This document shows, one piece after another, positions 15,470 through 23,944 of a stretch of DNA of 64,000 bases. The stretch lies in contig NZ_KN050786.1 of NCBI RefSeq assembly GCF_000745955.1, positions 135,266 through 199,265 on the forward strand, written 5' to 3'. The notes beneath the pieces are model-generated. The model saw only the letters and a program-made list of their open reading frames with translations. It was not told the origin of the DNA and ran no database searches. The position numbers and the translations under genes are program-made. Source of the DNA: Alysiella crassa DSM 2578. GTDB lineage: Bacteria > Pseudomonadota > Gammaproteobacteria > Burkholderiales > Neisseriaceae. Each line of letters starts with the position of its first letter. Within the stretch, counting starts at the first letter, position 1.

Positions 15470-18412
15470 TTATAATGCAGGCAAATGAGGCAAATGAATA
15501 CTTGCTGCTTTATTGAAAGCGACTACTTGCTTACCCAAATATTCTGCTATTGTGATAAGCTCCCCATGCGAGCCAGAACGAGCAGTATGCGCCGTATTAG
15601 GTTCAGGATATTTTTCGCCATCAATTTCAGAGTGTGGCAACACAAAAACATCAATTTTTTTTGTATCCCATTCCAATTTACATTGTGTACGATAAACACG
15701 TTCAAATTTACAAGCAATTGAATTGAAAAATTTATCTTGCGACATTTTGAATGTTTTTGTGTAATCACACCACCACACATAAACCGCCCACAAGTCTTTT
15801 TTACGACATGAAACAAATGGCAAATTTTCAATTTCGCCATTTTTCCATGCTTCATAGAATGCTTCCCAGCTTTGCCTACTCAACCCAATCATGCGCTGCT
15901 TGATTGGGGTCATGATTGGCTTACTATGGGGGGTAAACTTGCGCCAGTTTCCATCATTATCACTATAAAACAAAGGTAGTGCATGGAGAAATTCAGCAAA
16001 TACAGACAACCCACCATTTTCTATTTCAGCCATTAAACGCTCGTGTGCCTCTTCTGAATATTTTTCTTTGCAATGCATCGTCATAAAACGGCGGTCATTG
16101 GTTTCCATCGGGATTGAACGGGCATCATTAGAGTTGATGACATAGCTGTTGAAATCACTAAATTCCTGTACATCTCGCCCTTTGTTTTCAATCATAATGG
16201 TTTCGCCTGAAATCATGTCTTTCAACTTACCAATTACGTTCATGCGCTCATCAGACGGCGCAATTTCTTCAAAAACAGTCATAAGTGCAAATTTCAGTGA
16301 TGAATTAAAACGGCTTTCTAACGCATTCTGGTTTAATTTACGATAATATTTGGTAAATAAACCTTTTAGCACCTTGTCTGCAAATGTAGATTTCCCGACA
16401 CCTTGCACTTCTGAAATAAAAACCAATGTAGTAGGTGGTTTTTCATGAGGAAAACGCAAACGGCACGCCAACCAACACAAAACCCAGCGATAAACACGCA
16501 TGGACACCTCGCCATTACCTGAACATAAATGCCAAATTAAGCCTAAAATTTCTTGGCAGCCTGAAAATTTAGGATACATTTCATGCAATAAAGTTTTCTC
16601 GGGCATTTCAGGTAGTTTTTCAAATTCAATATCAAAACCATTGAACTTATTGATGTATGACACATTTTTATTGCCATCATCATCTTCATAATAAGAAATA
16701 CCAACAGGCAATTTCGGGTCAAACACATAATTGCTAATTGGGCATACCAAGCGAGCAGGTGATTTTGCCCAATCTTCAAATTCTTCAGGAATGGCTGCTT
16801 TAACTGCCGCCAAGCTCACCACGTCATCTAATTTGATGTCGTAAGCATCAGTTGTGCCGTCCAAATAAATGTAACGATTCAATATGTTGGCAAAATCACG
16901 ATTTTTTGCTTTAGCTTCCAAAACCAATTTGCTGCTTAACATTTGCGCCTCAAATTCAGGCAGCCTACGTTGATTTTTGTGGTAGGTCCAGTTCAAAACC
17001 GCGTCTTTGGTAAAAATTTTCTCTAATTGACGGCGCGATAAAGTTTCACCTGTTACTAAATTAATGGCTTTTTCTTTTTGCCCAATCGCTGCATAATTTT
17101 CAAGCAAATGATTTAATAAGTTGTCTTGTGGTGGTAAGTTGCCAAATTCTTCATCATTTACCGCGTTTTCGCCCTGTGTTTGCCCCGCAAACACCCCAAT
17201 AGGCTGTGTGTGCGCCCCTGAATTTTCCAACATTTTAACAGATTCATCAGCGCACACACTCCTTTTTTCTGAATGCGCGAAAACTCTTGCAAAATCAGCT
17301 TTTAAGTCTGCAAAATCAATCAGCCAATCGCCCATATTTTGCCAACTCAAAATATCATGCGGTGGCAATTTCGCGTAAATGCCTTCTTCCAATGCGTCTG
17401 TAATGTCGTAGCCATCAGGCAACACACCTACATCGGGCAGCTTCACAAACGCGCAATCGCAACCCAATTCGGTCAATTTTTCAGCCACACCCATCATGGC
17501 TTTCATGCCGCCCTGCTTGTATTTGTGCAAAAATGGCGCATTGTCTTCCGTCATACCTGATTGAATTTGCTGATTATTGGGTTTAATGCGTTTGCTGTCT
17601 GCGTCTGCCCATAAAATCACGCGTCGACCCGCGAGCGGCGACCAGTCTGATTTGTCCCACGCATTGCAGCCGCCATGCCATGTTACTGCCACTACACCCA
17701 ATTCAGCATAGTGAGCAGCTTGTTTGCATTTTTCCCCTTCCACGACCAGCACGATTTTATCTGGATTTTGCGCCAAGACTTCCAAACCATAAAGCGGGCG
17801 CAAACCGTCCCAGCATTTGTATTGCCAGCCGTTTGTGTTTGTTTTACTGTCGTGGCAAAACGTGTATGGCAAATCCACTTTGCGACCGTCCGAGCCGATA
17901 AACCGACCCACGCCACCCAAAATACGCCCCTGTTCATCTCTGAAAACGTGTTTCATAACAGGGTATTCGCCTTTTTTATCATTGCGATATTTATGAAAGA
18001 AAGTCATTGACTTTAAAGCATAATCAGGCACAGGCACAATCGGCGTAAAGCGGTTTTCAGGCTGCTTTTTGACAGGTTCGGGCAAAGGTTTCGCTGTGAA
18101 TGTTTTGCCGTTTTCGCTTACCGACAAACCCAACGCGTCTGCCATCAATTCTTTGGCTTCTACAAACGAGCAGCCATACACCGCCATTACCAAATCAAAC
18201 GGGCTTGCGCCATCAGGCTGGCATTGGTTACAAATCCAAGTGCCTGAATTTTTATGATTGGTATAGCGGTAGCGGTCTGTACCGCCACAATTTGGGCAGG
18301 GCTGATGTTTGCCATTCAACAAATCATTTGGCACACCTACGCGCTCTAACAAAGTCGTCCAATTGCCGCCTACGGCTTGCTCAATGTCTTGTTTTGAGAT
18401 TTTATTATTCAT
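15470..18412 (-). CDS. Phage primase-helicase, P4 alpha type
   Basis: A 980-residue three-domain replication protein. The N-terminal zinc finger is CPNCGGTDRYRY..CNQC. The Toprim-like primase core holds VLVVEGEKCKQAA and VILWADADSKR. The C-terminal superfamily 3 helicase has Walker A EVQGVGKSTF, Walker B ALMTVFEE, sensor YVINSND and an arginine finger NDRRFM. It would prime and unwind phage DNA. The ATG at 18412 is preferred to a TTG two codons earlier. It follows a terminator-like hairpin and the Cro-like gene, and is followed immediately by the repeat array that may be its origin. Confidence 0.95.
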   Translation of the reverse strand: MNNKISKQDIEQAVGGNWTTLLERVGVPNDLLNGKHQPCPNCGGTDRYRYTNHKNSGTWICNQCQPDGASPFDLVMAVYGCSFVEAKELMADALGLSVSENGKTFTAKPLPEPVKKQPENRFTPIVPVPDYALKSMTFFHKYRNDKKGEYPVMKHVFRDEQGRILGGVGRFIGSDGRKVDLPYTFCHDSKTNTNGWQYKCWDGLRPLYGLEVLAQNPDKIVLVVEGEKCKQAAHYAELGVVAVTWHGGCNAWDKSDWSPLAGRRVILWADADSKRIKPNNQQIQSGMTEDNAPFLHKYKQGGMKAMMGVAEKLTELGCDCAFVKLPDVGVLPDGYDITDALEEGIYAKLPPHDILSWQNMGDWLIDFADLKADFARVFAHSEKRSVCADESVKMLENSGAHTQPIGVFAGQTQGENAVNDEEFGNLPPQDNLLNHLLENYAAIGQKEKAINLVTGETLSRRQLEKIFTKDAVLNWTYHKNQRRLPEFEAQMLSSKLVLEAKAKNRDFANILNRYIYLDGTTDAYDIKLDDVVSLAAVKAAIPEEFEDWAKSPARLVCPISNYVFDPKLPVGISYYEDDDGNKNVSYINKFNGFDIEFEKLPEMPEKTLLHEMYPKFSGCQEILGLIWHLCSGNGEVSMRVYRWVLCWLACRLRFPHEKPPTTLVFISEVQGVGKSTFADKVLKGLFTKYYRKLNQNALESRFNSSLKFALMTVFEEIAPSDERMNVIGKLKDMISGETIMIENKGRDVQEFSDFNSYVINSNDARSIPMETNDRRFMTMHCKEKYSEEAHERLMAEIENGGLSVFAEFLHALPLFYSDNDGNWRKFTPHSKPIMTPIKQRMIGLSRQSWEAFYEAWKNGEIENLPFVSCRKKDLWAVYVWWCDYTKTFKMSQDKFFNSIACKFERVYRTQCKLEWDTKKIDVFVLPHSEIDGEKYPEPNTAHTARSGSHGELITIAEYLGKQVVAFNKAASIHLPHLPAL

Positions 18413-18461
18413 AATCAACTCTCTAAAATTTCAGGCTGCCTGAAAAAAGGCAACAAAAAGA

Positions 18462-18492
18462 CCTGCCCCCCCCAATTCAGGGATTGGGCAGG
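18462..18492 (-). terminator. Terminator between the Cro-like gene and the primase gene
   Basis: A strong minus-strand hairpin CCTGCCCAAT..ATTGGGGGGGGCAGG is followed by TCTTTTTG. It could stop transcription from the early promoter until antitermination, or in the prophage state. Confidence 0.65.
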
Positions 18493-18545
18493 CATAAAAT
18501 CCAGCAGGGTCAAAAAATGGCTGGAACAGGGTAAACTTAAACTAT

Positions 18546-18740
18546 CTACTCATTTTCCATCTGCATAATAGATTGATGATATTCAAAAATCTCTTTATGC
18601 CGTCTTGAAAATGGGGTCTGATTTAACCCTGCGATAATGCGGCTGATGGTTGGTTGAGGGACTTTGGTTGCAATGCTAATTTCATGCTGACTTTGTCCTA
18701 AATCAATGAGTTCATTAAGTAATTGTTGTGTGGTTTTCAT
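18546..18740 (-). CDS. Cro-like helix-turn-helix regulator
   Basis: A 64-residue protein consisting of a single HTH: LLNELIDLGQSQHEISIATK then VPQPTISRIIAGLNQ. It is divergent from the CI-like repressor with 157 bp between them, the usual arrangement of a lysogeny switch. It is the first gene of the minus-strand lytic operon. Confidence 0.8.
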   Translation of the reverse strand: MKTTQQLLNELIDLGQSQHEISIATKVPQPTISRIIAGLNQTPFSRRHKEIFEYHQSIMQMENE

Positions 18741-18804
18741 AAGAAATTCCTTGTCTCGCTAAATCAATGCAAATATGATAATTCATTTTTAAATTACAGT
18801 CAAT

Positions 18805-18850
18805 TCAATAACGAATTATTTAATGCGGTTATTGATACGTTACCGTATCA
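18805..18850. promoter_or_regulatory. Operator region of the lysogeny switch
   Basis: Two palindromes lie between the divergent regulators: TGATACG-TTAC-CGTATCA (18833-18850), perfect over 7-bp arms, and TCAATAAC/GTTATTGA (18805-18812 with 18828-18835). They overlap and probably bind the CI-like and Cro-like proteins in competition. Confidence 0.6.
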
Positions 18851-18897
18851 TTGAGCTTTCATTTAGAGCATTTTTGACTGAATAAAAAGGTTTTATT

Positions 18898-19581
18898 ATG
18901 AGTACTCAAAAAATTAGTGTTGCGGGAAAAAATTTAGCTTATTTGATGGAGAGGCAAGGTTTTAATGCAACATCATTAGTAGCTGAAATTAAAAAAGAAA
19001 ATCCAAATTCAAAAGCAAATCAACCAACGCTTTTTAGAATTATCACAGGAGAGACCGAAGACCCAAAAGAAACCAGCTTACAGCCATTTGCGGATTATTT
19101 TGGCGTAGAAGTTGCAGATTTGAGAATGAGAGATTTAACAACTGCCAGCCATTCTAATACTTTACCAATCATGGGCTTACACGGTAGAATACCAATTATT
19201 GATTGGAAAAATATTCAAGATTGGATTTCTATGGAGCATAATGCAATAACAATTCAAGAATGGCGAAGTACAACACGGCGGCACGGCAAAAATACATTTG
19301 CCTTAAGGGTGGCAGGTATTAGTATGTTAAATTATGGGCATCGTGAATCATTTGAAGATAATGATGTTATTTTAGTAGACCCTGATAAAACTGCGGTAAA
19401 TGGCAGTCTTGTAATTGTACAAATTGATGACACAAAAGGATTTACTTTTAGAAAGTTATATATTGAAGGTGATAAAATGTATTTATACGCATTAAACCCC
19501 AACTGGAATCCGTTAATCATGGAATTAAACGATTTCAGTATGATTAAAGGTGTTGTTTTTGAAAAACAAGTTGATTTTTAA
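18898..19581 (+). CDS. CI/LexA-type prophage repressor
   Basis: A 227-residue protein with an N-terminal HTH (GKNLAYLMERQGFNATSLVA, QPTLFRIITGETEDP) and a C-terminal S24 peptidase-like domain. The catalytic Ser lies in RVAGISMLNYG and the Lys in FTFRKLYIEGDK. It should hold the prophage silent and self-cleave during the SOS response. No Ala-Gly or Cys-Gly bond is visible in the linker; the nearest candidate is MGLHGRIP. It is preceded by AAAAGG and followed by a terminator. Confidence 0.9.
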   Translation: MSTQKISVAGKNLAYLMERQGFNATSLVAEIKKENPNSKANQPTLFRIITGETEDPKETSLQPFADYFGVEVADLRMRDLTTASHSNTLPIMGLHGRIPIIDWKNIQDWISMEHNAITIQEWRSTTRRHGKNTFALRVAGISMLNYGHRESFEDNDVILVDPDKTAVNGSLVIVQIDDTKGFTFRKLYIEGDKMYLYALNPNWNPLIMELNDFSMIKGVVFEKQVDF

Positions 19582-19594
19582 ATTCGCTTTATAA

Positions 19595-19633
19595 TAAAAA
19601 ACCCGCTCTTATGCTTCAAGAGTGGGTTTTTTT
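19595..19633 (+). terminator. Rho-independent terminator after the repressor
   Basis: An 11-bp stem AACCCGCTCTT/AAGAGTGGGTT is followed by TTTTT, 14 bases past the repressor stop. Confidence 0.9.
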
Positions 19634-19680
19634 ATTGTTAATTCAATCTATTAATTCAGTTTTGAATTAAATTATCCAAT

Positions 19681-19716
19681 TCTGTATTGAATTTTGTAAT
19701 TCAATATCGTATCATT
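19681..19716 (+). promoter_or_regulatory. Second operator-like region upstream of the plus-strand block
   Basis: The palindrome TTGAATT-TTGT-AATTCAA (19687-19704) is followed by CGTATCATT (19708-19716), the same half-site found in the lysogeny switch at 18844. The repressor may therefore also act on the genes that follow. Confidence 0.5.
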
Positions 19717-19756
19717 CGGGCATTGCATTTATTTCAATTAAATAAGGTAGCCTGAA

Positions 19757-20056
19757 ATGGAAAGTATCGTAATCCAAATCCACCCATTAAAAAACATCGC
19801 ACACAAGCCGATTGCCGTAGCAGAATTTGTCCCCGAACGCAAAGGCTTAGCATTTTGGCGGCGCGGCAAAGATGGTTTGTTTAGTGAATACCCCTTGCGC
19901 CCGTGCGACACGCTCAAAGAAGCGCGAACCTATATTCAACGCTGCTATTTCAACGACAAAGTGGCAACTGAAGCGACCGCATCGCGTAAAAGTAAACCGC
20001 GCCTATCGTCAGTCAAAATCAAAAAAACACAACCCGATTTATTTCAGGCTGCCTGA
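19757..20056 (+). CDS. Unknown early prophage protein, 99 residues
   Basis: It starts MESIVIQIHPLKNIAHKPIA and contains FVPERKGLAFWRRGKDGLFS, a basic Ser/Lys-rich C-terminal part and ends DLFQAA, where a DUS supplies the last three residues and the stop. It is the first gene of the plus-strand block after the repressor. The family is not recognised. The basic composition would fit a nucleic-acid-binding role, but no motif proves it. Confidence 0.65.
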   Translation: MESIVIQIHPLKNIAHKPIAVAEFVPERKGLAFWRRGKDGLFSEYPLRPCDTLKEARTYIQRCYFNDKVATEATASRKSKPRLSSVKIKKTQPDLFQAA

Positions 20057-20090
20057 AACCCATTTTTTAACTTTTTTTGGAGTATGAATC

Positions 20091-20768
20091 ATGACCCAAA
20101 CTCAAATTTCCGTTAGCTCATCAACCGAGCCTGTTGCAATCAACGAAGACGACCGTGTTCATTTCAGCATTGCTCAAATGCAAAGCACACGTTTGGCAGA
20201 AGTAAAAGCTGCTTTCCCAGCTTGTCAAAATATTTTGTCTTTATTGCAACATTTGCATAGCGATTGCGCCGACCCTGAAGCTGCTACTATTTGCACACTA
20301 GAATGGATTGCAGGTGCATTGCGTGCCGCGCCCATTCAAACGCATATCGCGTTTTGTGATGGACAAGGCGCAGGTAAAACATTGTTTACCCAAGTGATTT
20401 TAAAGCCCATTTTTGGCAACAAAACGCGACTGGATATTAATGGAGCATACCTGCCTTATTTGCAATTTATTGATGAATTGCAAGGCGATTTTTACAAACA
20501 AATGGAAGAGAAAATTTTGGCTACGCCCAATACCAAATTCTACGATGGCAAGGCTTCTGCCCTGATTTTTCAAACAAATTTGCACATTCCACCATGCCCA
20601 TCAAATCGTATTGTGCGTATTGCGCGCTGCAAAACGCCGTTGCCTTACGATTTGTTTAGTGAAGTTATGAGCGAAATTGAGGGCAAGGGATTGATGACAT
20701 TTGCAGATTTATTACATCAAATCCGCCCCGATACGCTCCCATTGCCCAATTTAAACGCGATTTACTAA
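20091..20768 (+). CDS. Stripped-down SF3 helicase-like ATPase, paralogue of the phage primase-helicase
   Basis: A 225-residue protein with no primase part. Motifs in order: Walker A DGQGAGKTLF (about residue 88), Walker B YLQFIDELQGD, sensor ALIFQTN, arginine region SNRIVRIARCKTP, and a C-terminal EIEGKGLMTFADLLHQI. Each has a counterpart in the helicase domain at 15470-18412, including EIENGGLSVFAEFLHAL at the end. It lies on the opposite strand, next to the repressor, so it may be expressed in the lysogen. Its role is unknown; interference with incoming phage replication is one possibility. Confidence 0.75.
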   Translation: MTQTQISVSSSTEPVAINEDDRVHFSIAQMQSTRLAEVKAAFPACQNILSLLQHLHSDCADPEAATICTLEWIAGALRAAPIQTHIAFCDGQGAGKTLFTQVILKPIFGNKTRLDINGAYLPYLQFIDELQGDFYKQMEEKILATPNTKFYDGKASALIFQTNLHIPPCPSNRIVRIARCKTPLPYDLFSEVMSEIEGKGLMTFADLLHQIRPDTLPLPNLNAIY

Positions 20769-20830
20769 CCCAAAATCAAAAGCAGCCTGAATTTTCAGGC
20801 TGCCTGAAACCCCACCCAAAGGAAAAAATC

Positions 20831-21028
20831 ATGACAGACTTTCTGATTTGGTATTTCAATTTAACTGCATTACAAGCCGTTGAATTTATGTTTAAAGCAT
20901 TGTTATTGATGATTTTATTTAGTTTGCCTGTGATTGCAGCATACGCGGTATTTCGCCGTTTTGTCCACGCCCAAAACCATTCAGACAGCCTGAAAACCCA
21001 TTCTGAATTTGCGGAAACTGAATCATGA
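20831..21028 (+). CDS. Small single-pass membrane protein
   Basis: A 65-residue protein with one strong hydrophobic segment (FMFKALLLMILFSLPVIAAY) and a polar tail carrying a DUS-encoded SDSLKT. Its stop overlaps the ATG of the next gene as ATGA, so the two are translationally coupled and probably work together. Function unknown. Confidence 0.7.
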   Translation: MTDFLIWYFNLTALQAVEFMFKALLLMILFSLPVIAAYAVFRRFVHAQNHSDSLKTHSEFAETES

Positions 21029-21921
21029 GCTTAAAAGAAAAATTTGCCGCGAAAAAAGCCAAAAAAGAAAACGACTGGGCGCGTAAACAAAGCAAAACCA
21101 TCATTACAGGCAAACCACGCACAGGTCGCACAGCCCATGAAATCGCTGCTTTCCGCAAAATGCGCGAAATGGAACGCGAGCGGCTGCAGAGCGGTACGCC
21201 ACACAGCGAAGCGGAAATCGCCGAAATCGCAGCCGAAAACCGCTTTGCGCTCGCCCAAATTCGCAATGGCGAAAATCTGATTCACGCCATTGGAAATTAT
21301 GAAAAATTGGCGCGAAATATGATGGTATTCGCTAAACTGTTTGAAAGTAAACGGCTTTTACAGATTTGTGAAACCGCGCAGACAGCCTTAAAGTGCCAGC
21401 CTATCGCTACCATGCCCCTGATTGAATTGGACGAATGGACACAAGTGTTTATGCGCGAACTGATTAGCAAGGAAGCGGCGGATATTGTTAGCCAATACTG
21501 TACGGCGGTTCAAATGGCTCTGTATGTGATTGATTATAATAAACATGGAATCAAAGTATTGGACGCGATGAAAGCCATTCAAAAAGGTGCAAGCAGTCGC
21601 ACGCTCGCCAAGGAATTCGGGCAGCCTGAAACGCAATTTCGCAAACTGATTTTGCAGGCTGCATTGGATTTATACCGTGTCGCAGAGTGCATTGTGCATT
21701 TAGACCCGCCGACAAAAATAGCTGATTTACGCACAGAAACATGGGACAAAGCCACAGACAGTCAATTTTTGATGGAATTTTTGCATAAATCCAAAAACTT
21801 ATGGCTGCTTCCATTTGAACACCGCACGGGCATCAGCATAATCAATCACGAAAAATTTGTAGCAGATATTTTGGCGATTGAATATTTGAATAATCATCTA
21901 ACTTATTCATTTTCAGAATAA
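21025..21921 (+). CDS. Unknown prophage protein, 298 residues
   Basis: The N-terminal 45 residues are very basic (MSLKEKFAAKKAKKENDWAR). A charged helix (RKMREMERERLQSGTPHSEA) and a long helical body follow. The middle contains AIQKGASSRTLAKEFGQPET, which could be a resolvase-like helix-turn-helix. It is coupled to the membrane protein before it. I do not recognise the family. The gene is conserved-looking, without stops or odd codons. Confidence 0.7.
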   Translation: MSLKEKFAAKKAKKENDWARKQSKTIITGKPRTGRTAHEIAAFRKMREMERERLQSGTPHSEAEIAEIAAENRFALAQIRNGENLIHAIGNYEKLARNMMVFAKLFESKRLLQICETAQTALKCQPIATMPLIELDEWTQVFMRELISKEAADIVSQYCTAVQMALYVIDYNKHGIKVLDAMKAIQKGASSRTLAKEFGQPETQFRKLILQAALDLYRVAECIVHLDPPTKIADLRTETWDKATDSQFLMEFLHKSKNLWLLPFEHRTGISIINHEKFVADILAIEYLNNHLTYSFSE

Positions 21922-21937
21922 TTTTAAAGGGGTAAGC

Positions 21938-22213
21938 ATGAGAAACAGAACCCAACTCAGCACCGCATTTATGCTTGCGCTTCGTTATCAAGATACGATT
22001 ATCCCGCTTGCCGATGTGTGCAGCGATTATTTAACGCATTTATCGCTTAAAACAGCAAAAGAACAAGCTGCGGCACAAACGCTGCCATTCCCTGCATTCA
22101 AAGCTGCGAATAGTCAAAAAGCCGAATACTTTGTTTCCATTGAAGATTTGGCAATGTGGATTGACGCGAAAAAAGCCGAAGCCAAGCGCGAATGGGAAAA
22201 GGTCAATCATTAA
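21938..22213 (+). CDS. PrtN-like regulator, possible excisionase
   Basis: A 91-residue protein resembling the pyocin activator PrtN family: STAFMLALRYQDTIIPLADV, CSDYLTHLSLKTAKEQAA, then PFPAFKAANSQKAEYFVSIE and DLAMWIDAKKAE. The fold is a winged-helix like AlpA/excisionase. It ends convergently with the integrase, the normal position for a directionality factor. It could also be a transcriptional activator. Confidence 0.7.
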   Translation: MRNRTQLSTAFMLALRYQDTIIPLADVCSDYLTHLSLKTAKEQAAAQTLPFPAFKAANSQKAEYFVSIEDLAMWIDAKKAEAKREWEKVNH

Positions 22214-22214
22214 A

Positions 22215-22253
22215 TTCAGGCAGCCTGAAATTTTGGTTTCAGGCTGCCTGAAA
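22215..22253. terminator. Inverted DUS pair between prtN-like gene and integrase
   Basis: Two uptake sequences in opposite orientation separated by six bases form a 15-bp stem between convergent genes. Inverted DUS commonly act as terminators in Neisseriaceae. Confidence 0.75.
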
Positions 22254-23417
22254 TCATTTTTGCGCCATGGCAAACGCCATCGCCTCATCAAAATCTAGCC
22301 GATTCGGGCGTGGTCGCGTTGCCATGTTTACATATCGCTGCAAAGTCTTCCAATTTTGATGTAGCGTGATTTGTTGCATTTGTGGCACGGTCAAGCCATT
22401 TTCTGCGAGCCGCGTTGCCCCCTCATGCCGCAAATCGTGAAAACATAAATCTTGAATATTCAAAGTCTTGCAAGCAGTTGTGAATGCTTTGCTAATGGCG
22501 CGTGGGTCGCCACCAATTAAATAATCAGGCGATAAACCCAGTTTCGCCATGCGCCCACGAATTTCACTGCTCGCCAGCGTATCAATCACGGTTAATGTAT
22601 CATCGCGCACTAAAAATGTATGATGATTGCCTTTGCTGCCGCGCGGGTGTTTCATGTCGCGTACCAGCCATTCTTGATGTTCTCGGTCAAAATCAGCCCA
22701 TTCTAGGCGACAAATTTCCCCTTCACGGCGGCATGAGTAAATCGCAAACCAAATAATTAAGTGCATTGGATACTTACATCGCCCCCAGTGTTTTTGCCAG
22801 CTTTGGTAGAAATACGCGGTTAATTGTAATAGCTCGTCGCGTGTTGGTAAACGTGTCCGCTCGTCGGCGCGACTAATCAGGCGACTACGGCGCAAGCCTT
22901 CTATTGCCATATCCAAATTTTGCCAATCTACCGCCAATCCCCACACAAAATAAGCGTGTTTTATTAAAGCGCGTAAATGGTGCAAATCATGCTCTACGGT
23001 TGCGCCCTTTACTGCTAAAATTCCCTTTTCAGGCTGCCCATTGCGCCGCAAAATGGCAAATTCGGCAATATCCGACCGCCGCAAACGATTGAGCCGAATA
23101 TCGCCAATCGGAAAATTTGCCATAAATTCAAGCGTTGATGATTTGGTTCGTCCGAATTGCCCTTCATGTTCTTGATTGTAGCGTTGTATTGCTTCGCGCA
23201 AAGTAGGGAAAACTTCACTTTTTCGTTTGCCGTCCAATAAAATATCGGGATTGGCTTCAATTTCTGCTTCGCGCCTTTTCAACCAAGCAACCGCAAGAAT
23301 ACGTTTACTGAATGTTCGGCTCTCGCTAAAATTGGGATAACCTATTTTTTGTATGCGAATTTGGGCGCGGTAAACAATTTCGCCCGATGGATTTTTTCGT
23401 TTGATGATACTGCCCAT
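22254..23417 (-). CDS. Phage tyrosine integrase
   Basis: A 387-residue recombinase. The catalytic residues are visible: Arg in IYSCRREGEICRLEW, His and Arg in LCFHDLRHEGATRL, His in ITLHQNWKTLQ and the Tyr in LQRYVNMA. The N-terminal part is an arm-binding domain (MGSIIKRKNPSGEIVYRAQI). I prefer ATG 23417 to the listed upstream start. It marks the right end of the prophage. No attachment-site repeat could be identified because the left end is outside the window. Confidence 0.95.
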   Translation of the reverse strand: MGSIIKRKNPSGEIVYRAQIRIQKIGYPNFSESRTFSKRILAVAWLKRREAEIEANPDILLDGKRKSEVFPTLREAIQRYNQEHEGQFGRTKSSTLEFMANFPIGDIRLNRLRRSDIAEFAILRRNGQPEKGILAVKGATVEHDLHHLRALIKHAYFVWGLAVDWQNLDMAIEGLRRSRLISRADERTRLPTRDELLQLTAYFYQSWQKHWGRCKYPMHLIIWFAIYSCRREGEICRLEWADFDREHQEWLVRDMKHPRGSKGNHHTFLVRDDTLTVIDTLASSEIRGRMAKLGLSPDYLIGGDPRAISKAFTTACKTLNIQDLCFHDLRHEGATRLAENGLTVPQMQQITLHQNWKTLQRYVNMATRPRPNRLDFDEAMAFAMAQK

Positions 23418-23627
23418 TTTACACCTGTTTTCCTGTTCAAAAATGGTGTAAATATGGTACATGAAATATCCCCGAATATCCTTTTAAGTCGCTGAATATC
23501 GGTAAATATCGCCTAATTTTTTTGAATAATGTGTAATTAAAACAACATAGTTATTGAAAATAAACGAGAAATCTCTTTACACTCGCGGCTATGTGCGCTG
23601 GGGAAGAGATTAGTTGGTCGGTTCAAG

Positions 23628-23734
23628 TATAGTGAATTCAATTTAAACCAGTACAGCGTTGCCAGCTCCCTTATGTACTATGTGTACACGGCGGTCGCTG
23701 TCGCCTTGTCCTGATTTAAATTGAATCCACTATA
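23628..23734. mobile_element. Correia-type repeat element, 107 bp
   Basis: The element starts TATAGTGAATTCAATTTAAA and ends TTTAAATTGAATCCACTATA. Inside are CAGTACAGCGTTGCC, GTACTATGTGTACACGGCGG and TCGCCTTGTCCTGA, all diagnostic of the Correia elements of Neisseria. The length equals the internally deleted class of about 104-108 bp. The ends are imperfect (GAATTC against GGATTC). It lies between the integrase and the toxin gene. In Neisseria such elements carry promoters and RNase III sites. Confidence 0.85.
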
Positions 23735-23762
23735 TAAATTAAATTGCAGCCTGAAAATTATT

Positions 23763-23912
23763 TTTCAGGCTGCCTTTCAGTACACGATAACTATATGTAG
23801 GGTGCGTATTACGCACCAAAATACCCAATATTTTTAATGATTTGATGCGTGGTACGCACCCTATATTTTGAGTGTTGGTAAAAATTGTCGTGTACTGTAA
23901 GGCTGCCTGAAA
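23763..23912. repeat. DUS-bounded palindromic cassette, copy 1
   Basis: Order: DUS, TTCAGTACACGATAA, TAGGGTGCGTATTACGCACC, spacer, GGTGCG..CGCACCCTA, AATTGTCGTGTACTG, DUS. The outer CAGTACACGA/TCGTGTACTG parts are inverted, so the whole unit is a large hairpin. Confidence 0.8.
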
Positions 23913-23944
23913 CCGCTTTGTTTTTCATAGCAAAGCGGTTTCAT

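Noticed and set aside
15201-15470. Minus-strand frame of 89 codons
   Set aside because: It lies wholly within the iteron-like inverted repeat array; its residues follow from the repeat, and no start or family is convincing.
23760-23912. Possible CRISPR or attachment repeat
   Set aside because: The repeats are inverted, not direct, have no regular spacers, and recur across the chromosome as palindromic cassettes. No CRISPR array was found anywhere in the window.
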